The notes below the pieces were generated by a model that had not been told where the DNA came from, ran no database searches, and worked only from the letters and a program-made list of their open reading frames with translations. DNA of 10,956 bases, taken from NCBI GenBank assembly GCA_010279815.1, contig QEOQ01000207.1:697503-708458 (forward strand), read 5' to 3'. This DNA is from Brachionus plicatilis. Taxonomy: Eukaryota; Rotifera; Eurotatoria; Ploima; Brachionidae. Each line of letters starts with the position of its first letter. Within the stretch, counting starts at the first letter, position 1. Below are positions 1 through 7,297 of this stretch, piece after piece. A program made the position numbers and the translations under genes.

Positions 1-267
1 GAATCGTCTAATTGATAGATTTTTCTAATCATTTTTTTAAGGTATGTATTTATTGTAGTTATTTTTTTAGATTAATCTGAAAATGTCAGAATTAGCTATT
101 TTAAGCGAAGATGAAAGAGCCGATTCTTCAAAGAGCCCTCGAATAAAAACATCTGGTAAAATTCCCTTTCCCATTCACTTCAAATATATTGATTTTGATT
201 ATAATATGTTGAATATTATTTAATGTTGAAAAACTTTTTCGACTTACTGCGTCAGTTGCGGTTAAAA

Positions 268-513
268 AGCAGGTATAAAGGTGATTCTTATTTAGACCCT
301 TTGAGATGGTGGAAATATAACCAGACCTATTACCCAACCATTTCCAGACACAGAAAAAATTTTAGGAGTTACGGCAACCAGCGCTTCTATTGAAAGACTA
401 TTTAGCAAGACTGGCTTTATTCTCCGTCAACACACAGGGCAGATGACAAATACTTTGGCTGAAAATTAATTTTTTTTGAAAGAAAATGAAACCTTATTAT
501 CAAAATTATACAA
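268..513 (+). pseudogene. hAT-family transposase C-terminal dimerisation region, broken
   Basis: This is a remnant of a hAT-superfamily DNA transposase. Translation from about 268 gives YLDPLRWWKYN followed by a YP pair, which matches the start of the hAT C-terminal dimerisation domain (DPLxWWxxN...YP). The match then moves to another frame near 330-350 and continues as TSASIERLFSKTG (about 374-412), the hallmark SAxxERxFSxxG motif. A stop interrupts the end just before FFLKENE, the usual end of the domain. The frame change and internal stop show that it is dead. No DDE catalytic core or BED zinc finger was recognised upstream in the window, so the element is truncated or starts outside it. 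Family assignment is confident; the exact borders are not. Confidence 0.8.
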
Positions 514-672
514 CTTAGATTAACAAAATAGCAAAGATATTCAATTAATTAATTCAAAAATCAATTATAAAATTTTAAAAAAATCACACTTTAAACTTTT
601 TTTTTAACGCTATTTAAAAAAATAAAATAATAATCTTCAATAAATTTTTACGTTTTCTTTTTCGTGAATCAA
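514..672. other. AT-rich spacer after hAT remnant
   Basis: Low-complexity A/T runs with no open frame of note. It may be the 3' non-coding end of the hAT element, but no terminal inverted repeat was identified. Confidence 0.5.
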
Positions 673-828
673 ATGACTCAAAATGAGTCCAAGTCTGACT
701 CCCGAGTCTGACTCGGACTCGGACTCGTAAGTCATCCTTAGATCACCATTTGATTCTGACTCGAGTCGAGTCATTGGAAACTAAATGATTCTGACTCAGA
801 CTCAGTCATCTCAAAAATGTCGAGTCAC
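673..828. repeat. GACTC/GAGTC-rich degenerate repeat cluster
   Basis: The pentamer GACTC occurs eight times (starting at 675, 697, 710, 716, 722, 758, 793, 799) and its reverse complement GAGTC five times (685, 704, 763, 768, 822) in about 150 bases. Spacings of 5-6 bp occur in the densest parts. A longer unit starting TGATTCTGACTC appears at about 751 and again at about 787, roughly 35 bp apart. Words on both strands create small palindromes such as GACTCGAGTC at 758-767. The base composition is much higher in G+C than the surroundings. It could be a degenerate satellite, or sub-terminal repeats of the neighbouring transposon; the sequence does not decide between these. Confidence 0.75.
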
Positions 829-1008
829 CATCTCTGCCGAAAGGTATGGAAATTTTTGGCAGCGCTACAAGATGGCGTATTGATGGTACCTTCAAGACTT
901 GACCGACTCATTTCTATCAGATATTGTCAATTCATTGTTTCTATCAAGAAAGAATGTTTCCAGCAGCTTACATTCTGCTCCAAAATAAAAAGCGAGAAAC
1001 TAATTACT
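829..1008. other. Unassigned spacer between repeat cluster and MULE remnant
   Basis: A plus-strand frame of about 64 codons runs through here, but its translation has no recognisable family and starts inside the repeat cluster. It is treated as chance. Nothing else is supported. Confidence 0.4.
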
Positions 1009-2034
1009 TAACTGTTTTTGGTCTACCTTTTTAATTTGGATATCCATACCGAATGAATCAAAGCTACATTTTTTCTTAGGTAAGAATTTATCCAATCTTC
1101 GTATCGTATCGTAATCGCATCGAAATTTTGCCAATCTTGTGAGCTAAAATTTTGATTATTATTTCACATTCTTCTTTTGTAATTTCGCTTTTGTCACCAG
1201 CTTAGAGGTAATAGCAACTGTCTTCTTTGTAATGAAGGATTGATTTGTTGAGAGAATTCAACTTGTAAGTTTCAATTAGGTCTGTTTTAGTTATAATGGT
1301 CTGTTTTAGTTATAATTTATTTTTGAATAAATTCAAAGCATTTTGTATCTATATTTGGATTGATATGAGCCCAACATGTAACTTGTTTATTTAAAGAAAA
1401 AACCTGCTTAAAATCATTTGAAATAGCCTGTGCATCATCAGCAATCAAAACATTAAGTGATACTGATGATTATTACATTTTTCGTATGTTTCTTTAACAG
1501 CTCTGAAATAAAAATTCTAAAATATACTCAGTCCTTTGACGTGTTAGGGCGATACCAACTGGATATATGTTTTTGTTTCTATCTGTCGTTCCACCAGTAA
1601 TTATTGGATAATTTTCATATGTTAATTTGTAAGTTGCGTCGCATAAAAATGTGTGCACCTATTATCTTAGTAGTCATGAAAATACGAAAAATTTGATTTG
1701 GAACAGCTATGACTACAAATATTCCAAAAAGAACGGAGTCTTCATCATCTGGTAGGACAGAATGCTCTTCGCAGCAGTTATTAAGATCATTCAATGTCCA
1801 TTTTTTTTATCTAATACAACTGAGTTAATGAAGTGTTGAATTTGATTTTCTGTAGGTGGTTGAATGCCGTCCTTTATTAAATTTTTCTTTATATCTCTCT
1901 TCGTTTGGGGATCTTATATATATAATTTTATCTATTACTTTTGGAGCAACTAATGGTACATGTGCACAATTATCAAGATTAGAATGCTCATTATCGGATA
2001 TATAAACGGAAACGCGAGTTTCTTCGATTCTCAA
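1009..2034 (-). pseudogene. Mutator-like (MULE) transposase, degenerate
   Basis: Read on the minus strand, this is the wreck of a MULE-type transposase. The segment from about 2034 down to 1828 is open and resembles the region following the FLYWCH/zinc-finger part of such proteins. At about 1650-1555 is CDATYKLTYENYP followed by GGTTDRNKNIYPVGIAL, the classic first catalytic-Asp block of the MULE DDE domain. After a frame change, about 1452-1325 gives ADDAQAISNDFKQVF and then VTCWAHINPNID, the second Asp block and the conserved CxxH block. Near 1033-1009 a KGRPK string resembles the basic tail common in this family. The blocks are in the right order but lie in different frames separated by stops, so no intact protein can be made. 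Borders are approximate; terminal inverted repeats were not found by eye. Confidence 0.8.
1279..1316. repeat. Perfect 19-bp tandem duplication
   Basis: The unit GGTCTGTTTTAGTTATAAT occurs at 1279-1297 and again, without a mismatch, at 1298-1316. It lies inside the MULE remnant just after the conserved CxxH block. A 19-bp insertion shifts the frame, so it is probably one of the lesions in the pseudogene. The perfect identity suggests a recent slippage or repair event. Confidence 0.9.
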
Positions 2035-2164
2035 TTCTATAGATATTGATTTCTTTCATCCTTTTTTTGTGATTGCAGTTTTAAACATGCTTGACTGAAT
2101 CTTTTAAATTATTTATGGATAGGATCTAATAAATAACAGAAAATATTAATATAAAAACAAAATG

Positions 2165-2256
2165 AATTAATTTTCTTTCTTTTTTTGGAAAATTATCTGC
2201 GTCATTGATAGTGTCGTCGAAATCATTCTTTGATGCTGAGCTTGACTTTTTTTGAA
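2165..2256 (-). other. Possible N-terminal remnant of the MULE protein with basic NLS-like motif
   Basis: On the minus strand a short open stretch is rich in Ser, Asp and Asn and ends in PKKRKK, which resembles a monopartite nuclear localisation signal. It lies about 130 bp upstream of the recognisable part of the MULE pseudogene and on the same strand. Its composition differs from the AT-rich spacer. It may be the acidic/basic leader of that transposase. There is no sequence signature that proves this, and the segment between the two is interrupted by stops. Confidence 0.3.
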
Positions 2257-2572
2257 CTTATAAATCTTTTATTTATTATTTATTTATTTTATTTATATTA
2301 TTATGAGCAGCTATAATTTTTTCATTTTGTTTTCTTAAGGTTAAATCTTTTCAAATTTAATTTGACTCAAATACGTGTCGTCAGCATATTCTAAATTTTA
2401 AGTTAAAAAATGTATTTTGAATTTTGGCCAAAAAATAGCTTTATTTTCGATTTTCAATAGAATTTAAAATAAAAATTATTTTACTATTAAAAAAAATCAA
2501 ATAATTAATAAACAATTAATTAATAAAAAACGTTATTTAAAATTTATATTTAGAGATATAAAAATTAATTTC
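2257..2572. other. AT-rich intergenic spacer
   Basis: Almost entirely A/T runs with short repeats of ATTTATT type near 2268-2300. No gene, RNA or element was recognised. Confidence 0.6.
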
Positions 2573-2578
2573 TTTATT
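2573..2578 (-). promoter_or_regulatory. Candidate poly(A) signal of the GT92 gene
   Basis: AATAAA on the minus strand, about 40 nt downstream of the stop codon of the glycosyltransferase gene. This gives it a compact 3' end. In such AT-rich DNA the hexamer can arise by chance, so only its position supports it. Confidence 0.45.
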
Positions 2579-2615
2579 TATTTAAAAAAAAATTTTATAT
2601 AAAAAAAAAAGCCAT

Positions 2616-4211
2616 CTAAGGAAACAAAAAATTGTAGTTCAACATCTTCGAAATCGGTTTAAAAATATAATGAAAATATTGATAATCAAATTTTATTTCA
2701 CTAATTTGCATGTTTATATTCTTAAAGCATTTAAATTTTTTTCTAAAATGAGATAAAAAAGAGATGTTCATAGGAATAAACTTTGGAAGATAAAAAAAGG
2801 GAAAATGATGCTTCACAAATGCTGTCTGATTTGTGTTATGTACAACTTTACCAAAAAAATAATTAGTCGGTCTGCCAACTATTAAAAAAAATCTACAATA
2901 ACTGCAGTTTTCAAGTTTCTTAAAATCGGGATTTATTCTCAAAAACTTTTCATAGTCTTTATAAATTGACACTAATTTTTTAGCGTAGACAAATTCTTCA
3001 TTATTTGAAATTTTAATTTTAAAAAAATTTCCCGAACATGTTCCTGTATCATTTATTTGAAAAGTCAGAGCGTTACCATTGAATTTTTTAACGTTTTCAA
3101 TAAAAACATCCAAATTTGTAAAAAATTTGGGCAAAAATTCATTTTTAAAATAAAAAGCTACTTTAAAACGAGCAGAATCTGTATTTTTTAAGTGTGCAAG
3201 ATTCTTTGCATAATCCAAAAAATTTCCAAGATTTCTGTAAAAACTTTGATTTTGAAATTGTTTTCCTCCTTTAAATTGGCCCGAATCGAGGTGTTTATTA
3301 AGTCTTGGGATAATTACTTCATCCTGATCAGCTATCAAAACATTTTGATAGTCATTTTGATATCGAAGGTAGCAGTCGTTAAACGAATACAAATCATAGA
3401 GATATCGTTGTTGACTAAAAAAATTAAATGAGTAAAAATAGCTGTAATTGCCAAAAGTTGAATTTGAATTTCGAAAACCCATCATAGGAAGACATTGCAT
3501 TTGAACCACTTCAATGTAATTTTCATATTTTTTAAAAAGATCATGATAAACACTTCCTGTTCCTATTGATCCATTGTAGAATACAATTTTTTCAACTCCA
3601 ACAAGCTTGTTAATTTGAAACCACCATTCGAAATCGGTAACAATTTCATTGGAAAAACTATAAACCTTACTGCAAAGAATTAAGTTTTTACTAGGTTTTT
3701 TTTTATTTCTAAAAATTTTGGTTATTGGCTCAACTTTTTCAGAATGAGACAATTTTGACAATGATTTAATTTCCAAAAATTTTATTTTTTCATTTTGCGA
3801 ATAAATAAAATCTTTTATTTCTATGTATCCATAAGCAGTTTTTTCACCCACAAACAATTGTTTATACTTTATATGTTGATTTTCTATTTTTGATTTTGCA
3901 CTGTAACTATCATCATGGTCTGATATCTTATAAATCTCAATCTCTTTTGTGAAATTTGTATCAACATGTTTGATCAAAAAGAGTCTAATAACTTTTACAT
4001 CCTGAAAGTAGAACAGAAGATTTCTTTTAAAAAATATCTTGTTGTTAAAATAAATCCATTCCAAATCACATTCGTTTCGATCTAATGTTTCACTCGAAAT
4101 TTTTGTTATCAGTTTCTCGGGTACTCTGGTCAAATTGGGGTATTTCTTTAAAACTTCAATTAAAAAAACTAAAAGACACGATATCAAAAACAGCTTGAAA
4201 ATAGTTTGCAT
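2616..4211 (-). CDS. Glycosyltransferase family 92 (DUF23) type II membrane protein
   Basis: A 531-codon single-exon gene. The ATG at 4211 is taken as start; the open frame continues six codons upstream to a TTG, which is unlikely in a eukaryote. Residues about 3-20 are hydrophobic (IFKLFLISCLLVFLI) with few charges before them, giving a signal anchor and therefore a Golgi/ER lumenal enzyme. Residues about 30-170 are unconserved stem. The GT92 domain starts near residue 177 (LILCSKVYSF), continues with WWFQINKLVGVEKIVFYN (to about 213), then NDC at 278-280 and IADQDEVIIPR at 293-303, the family's D-x-D-E metal/nucleotide-sugar block. A later GKVVHNTNQTAFVKHH (454-469) and SHFR (487-490) match the C-terminal His-containing and HYR-like blocks. 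The known C. elegans member GALT-1 is a galactosyltransferase acting on core fucose; the substrate here cannot be told. All key blocks are in one frame, so it appears functional. Confidence 0.88.
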   Translation of the reverse strand: MQTIFKLFLISCLLVFLIEVLKKYPNLTRVPEKLITKISSETLDRNECDLEWIYFNNKIFFKRNLLFYFQDVKVIRLFLIKHVDTNFTKEIEIYKISDHDDSYSAKSKIENQHIKYKQLFVGEKTAYGYIEIKDFIYSQNEKIKFLEIKSLSKLSHSEKVEPITKIFRNKKKPSKNLILCSKVYSFSNEIVTDFEWWFQINKLVGVEKIVFYNGSIGTGSVYHDLFKKYENYIEVVQMQCLPMMGFRNSNSTFGNYSYFYSFNFFSQQRYLYDLYSFNDCYLRYQNDYQNVLIADQDEVIIPRLNKHLDSGQFKGGKQFQNQSFYRNLGNFLDYAKNLAHLKNTDSARFKVAFYFKNEFLPKFFTNLDVFIENVKKFNGNALTFQINDTGTCSGNFFKIKISNNEEFVYAKKLVSIYKDYEKFLRINPDFKKLENCSYCRFFLIVGRPTNYFFGKVVHNTNQTAFVKHHFPFFYLPKFIPMNISFLSHFRKKFKCFKNINMQISEIKFDYQYFHYIFKPISKMLNYNFLFP

Positions 4212-4229
4212 TTTTAATAATAAAAGCAA

Positions 4230-5160
4230 AAATCTTAATTAAAACAAATAATTGATTAAAAAAAGATTTAATTTGGTAGAGCAAAAATATGAAATTTTAA
4301 CAAAACCTAAAATTAACTTAATAAATAAAAAAATAGAAATCAAAGGCAAAATTAACTCAAATATATTTCACGATCACGGAAATATATTATTTTGCAATTT
4401 TTGTAACTCCTAATCTTTTCATATTTAAATGAAATAAAAATGAAATGAAATTTATCTTTTTTTAATAAATAATATCAAAAATTTTTTTCCTTGATTAAAT
4501 TTTTTGGTAATCGCCTATTAAGTTTTTTTAAGAACTCTGAGACTCCCGGCATTTATTTATAAAGCTGTTTATAAGGAAGAATAACTTATTCTTAACTTCT
4601 GTTCAAATGGCCTAAAAATCTAAAATCAATTTCGGATTTAAAGATTTAATTTTAAGTTAATAAGAATTCTTTTTTAAATTTGGTACAATTTGAATACAAT
4701 GTTAGCTCGGATATTTAATTTCTGAAAGAATATTTTAAAAAAAGCTTAAGTTTCTTAATTAGGGTTGGGCAAATCATTTTAAGGATTCTGTCCACGAATT
4801 TAAAAAATCTTGTAAAATCAATAAATCTTAATGAATCAAAAAAATAAATAAATTTTTTCATTAAATATTAGATTGTATCATTTAATTTATTTTTGGTGTT
4901 TCCTCAAAATTCATTTTTGTTTTTTAGAATTTCATTTTTTAATTAAAATTTTTAAAAGAAATTATTTTTTTTGATTAGTTTTTTAATTAAATCATAAAAT
5001 AACTAAAGTATCATTGATTTTTTAAATTAGTGATCTTAAAACTAGTGGAAAATTAAAATTTTTAAATTTTGAGTATTTGAAAATTCAATAGTTTCTTGAG
5101 TTTCATAATAAATTTTTTGAAGGAAAGATCACTCAATTTTATTTTAATTAAAATATTTAA
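4230..5160. other. AT-rich intergenic region upstream of the GT92 gene
   Basis: No coding frame, RNA gene or promoter motif could be supported. A short GC-richer island at 4531-4560 and a GAAATAAAAATGAAATGAAAT-type low-complexity stretch near 4430-4450 are visible. The promoter of the minus-strand GT92 gene presumably lies at the left end. A transposon-end-like string at 4760-4772 is listed separately. Confidence 0.5.
4760..4772. other. Possible hAT-type terminal sequence (weak)
   Basis: TAGGGTTGGGCAA resembles the YAGxGxTGGGCAA ends seen in some hAT elements and stands out from the A/T background. No matching inverted copy was found in the window, and no target-site duplication could be assigned, so this is only a resemblance. 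Confidence 0.2.
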
Positions 5161-5168
5161 TTGCTGCA

Positions 5169-5907
5169 GGTTTTTCTCAAGGCTCAGGAATTAGTCCATT
5201 ACTTTTTAGTATTTTTATCAATGATGTACCTAAAAGAAAAGAAGCAAATAGTGAATACCCCCTTCTTTTTTGCTGACGACTTGGTCACATTTTACATTTA
5301 TAAGAAAAAAGGAAATCTATAAAATAAGATAAACAAATACTTAGACGAATTAGAAAAATTGCTCTTCAAGTGGAAGATGAAAATAAACGTTGAAAAGTTT
5401 TGCTTCATTGTCCCCATTAAATATAATAAGGAAAATATTTCCTTTAAATTAAAGATTAATGAAAATAAAATTGAAAGTCAAAAGGAAATCAAGTTCTGAG
5501 GTAAAAAAATTGATTCAAAATTAACCTTTACCCCAATGGTTGATGAAATAAAAAAGCGTTTTTGTTCACGTTTAAACTTAATAAAAACATTTACCAACAA
5601 AATTGGGGTCTAATCTATTACATTCTAGGAGTCCACTTAAATAACCTATATAAATCTTTAATCGGTTCTATAATTGATTAGTCTTTTCTGTGTATTCATT
5701 TTCAGAGACAAACATTATAAAAATTCAACTTTACTCTTACAAAACTCAGCAGTTCTTCTTATACTTAAACTAAAATATAATACTCCTTCCAATTTTGTAC
5801 ATCACGAAGCCCTTAATAGACTTAAACTCTTTACTGTCTCGAATCGATTTTTTGAATTGAGCGAAAGATATGTAGCGGGAGAACTGCGTCAAGCTGGTTA
5901 TTGAATA
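5169..5907 (+). pseudogene. LINE (non-LTR) reverse transcriptase fragment, 5'-truncated and frameshifted
   Basis: The segment encodes the second half of a non-LTR retrotransposon reverse transcriptase. It begins with FSQGSGISPLLFSIFINDV, the QGSxLSPLLF block, at 5169. After a one-base frame change it gives FADD at 5269-5280, the catalytic Asp pair. Then come KWKMKINVEKF (about 5370-5402), a KF-stop-GKKIDSKLTF block corresponding to YLGVxLDxxLTF (about 5490-5531) and a RLNLIKTF string (about 5570-5595). The final open part, 5674-5904, contains LLLQNSAVLLILK, typical of the region after the thumb (LQNxALRxI). Several stops and frame changes make it inactive. No endonuclease domain precedes it, so it is 5'-truncated, as is common for LINE insertions. 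Spacing of blocks looks Jockey-like, but the clade is not certain. Confidence 0.85.
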
Positions 5908-6260
5908 TAAAGCGGGTTTTTAATAAAGAAATGTCGAATAACCGATTCCATTGTGTAATTGCTATCTTAATTTTTCTTCTTTCTTTCAATGTATTTTATA
6001 TTGTTGTATTTTCATACAATTTTGAAAAGGATGAAAAAAGTGCGACATTTCAAATTAAATTTTTTTAAAATAAATTAGAGTTACTTTTGAAATCGTATTG
6101 CATTGAAACTAAATAGATTAAAGCAAAAATGGGATATTTAGTTTTTACAATTTTAAAACAAAAATCTTTAAATTTTATTTATTTTTATTCAAATAAGAAA
6201 ATAACTTTCTTTAAAAAAAAGATAAAAGGTTTTTCTAATTTAGTGGTGTTTATATTTCAG
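5908..6260. other. AT-rich spacer after LINE remnant
   Basis: No open frame with recognisable content. The early part may be the 3' non-coding tail of the LINE remnant, but no clear poly(A) or microsatellite end was located. Confidence 0.4.
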
Positions 6261-6489
6261 ATAGATATTGTTTTAAAAAAATACCTTTTCCAGTAGGTAA
6301 TGATTTATTTAAATATTGCTGGGGCCTTTTAAAATTTTAGACAAAGATTTCTATAATCTTGAAACATTCCATGGTTTATTTAGTAAAAAACTAAGTTCAA
6401 AAGTGGAACTTATTTTCAGCGTTATAAAAGCCATTCACCTACTTAAAAAATTTAGAGCCCTAAGTTTTGAAATTTTCAATATTTTTTAA
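6261..6489 (+). other. Exon-like pair of unknown identity
   Basis: A good acceptor (TATATTTCAG ending at 6260) is followed by 36 bases and a GTAATG donor at 6297. A 44-bp AT-rich stretch with one GC-richer island (GCTGGGGCC) ends with AAAATTTTAG at 6340, a size like the 49- and 53-bp introns of the gene downstream. Joining the two sides keeps one frame open: it reads YCFKKIPFPV, then DKDFYNLETFHGLF, and runs to a TAA at 6487-6489. The right segment has a mixed, protein-like composition rather than the Lys/Asn/Ile/Phe expected from random AT-rich DNA. No family was recognised, no start codon was assigned, and no further exons were found, so it could be chance or a gene scrap. Confidence 0.22.
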
Positions 6490-6779
6490 AGACTGTTTAA
6501 TATTTTTAAGTTAAAAAAATAAAATTTACTAAATTCTTAAATATATTTATGTATACTTTACATTTTTAAAAAAAAATATCTTTTTTTAAAGAAATTTATT
6601 TTCTTATTTGAAAAAAAAAATTAAGTAAAATTTAAAGTTTTTTATTTTAAATCAATAAAAACTAAAAAGCTTTTGAAATCTTCTATGTTTGCTTTAATCT
6701 ATTTAATTTATATTTAATCCCATTAATTTTTTTTTGAAAAAATCTGCAACATCGAACTTTTTTCATAATTTTTTGAAAT
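6490..6779. other. AT-rich spacer
   Basis: Runs of A and T with no supported feature. Confidence 0.5.
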
Positions 6780-6933
6780 TGAATGAAAATTGGTTTTCAG
6801 TGAAAGACCTTAAACGCTTCTTAAGCTAATTATCATATTTACATTAATGACAGGCAAACGCATGGTGGCGGTGTTGCAACATACACAATAATTAAAACTC
6901 TCTCAGATATTAACAATGTCAAAGGATTATAAT
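6780..6933 (+). pseudogene. LINE endonuclease fragment
   Basis: A short scrap of the apurinic-like endonuclease of a non-LTR retrotransposon. At about 6834-6890 the translation is HIYINDRQTHGGGVATYT, matching the conserved YxxxRxDRxxxxGGGVAIY block. One frame away, just upstream (about 6778-6810), LNENWFSVKDL resembles the NETWL block that precedes it at the right distance. Stops on both sides show it is a relic. The reverse transcriptase remnant lies upstream rather than downstream, so the two pieces are probably separate insertions. Confidence 0.6.
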
Positions 6934-7297
6934 AAAAAAGATAGTTTTTTATGTTTATTTAAATATTTTTTAGCTTCAAGTAGTCCTAATTAGCTGAAAA
7001 GTGATTTAAGAATAAAACCTTGTTCTTTTATTTAATATTATCATGCTAAAATTAAATCAAAATTTGAATGAATCTAAAAATCATTTCTGAAAAATTTGTT
7101 TTTCAAAAATATTATCTTTTTAAGCTTAGTTGACGGCCAATTGTAAAGTTGGTTTTAAAAATCATAAATAATTTTTTAAATTTTAAATAATTTCATAAAT
7201 ACAACCTTTTTAATAATCACATGATTGAAATAATTTTTAATTTTGTTCTCATGATAAATTAAAAAACAGATTTATTAGAATTAAAAAAAGTAAAAAA
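6934..7297. other. AT-rich region upstream of COMMD9, presumably holding its promoter
   Basis: No coding content. The COMMD9 start codon at 7298 is the first with family-consistent sequence after it, so transcription should begin somewhere here. No TATA box or other element can be distinguished from the A/T background. Confidence 0.4.

Noticed and set aside
83..223. 46-codon plus-strand ORF starting MSELAILSEDER, after an acceptor-like TTTTTTTAG
   Set aside because: It has an acidic, possibly linker-like character and lies before the hAT remnant, but there is no family match and no evidence that it is joined to anything. It may be part of the dead hAT element.
817..1011. 64-codon plus-strand frame
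   Set aside because: It starts inside the GACTC repeat cluster, has no recognisable similarity and overlaps the basic tail of the MULE pseudogene on the other strand.
3192..3431. 79-codon plus-strand frame inside the GT92 gene
   Set aside because: It is antisense to a well-supported coding region, with a composition expected from the reverse strand of AT-rich coding DNA.
4212..4229. Upstream TTG start for the GT92 protein
   Set aside because: TTG initiation is improbable in an animal nuclear gene. The ATG at 4211 directly precedes a normal signal anchor.
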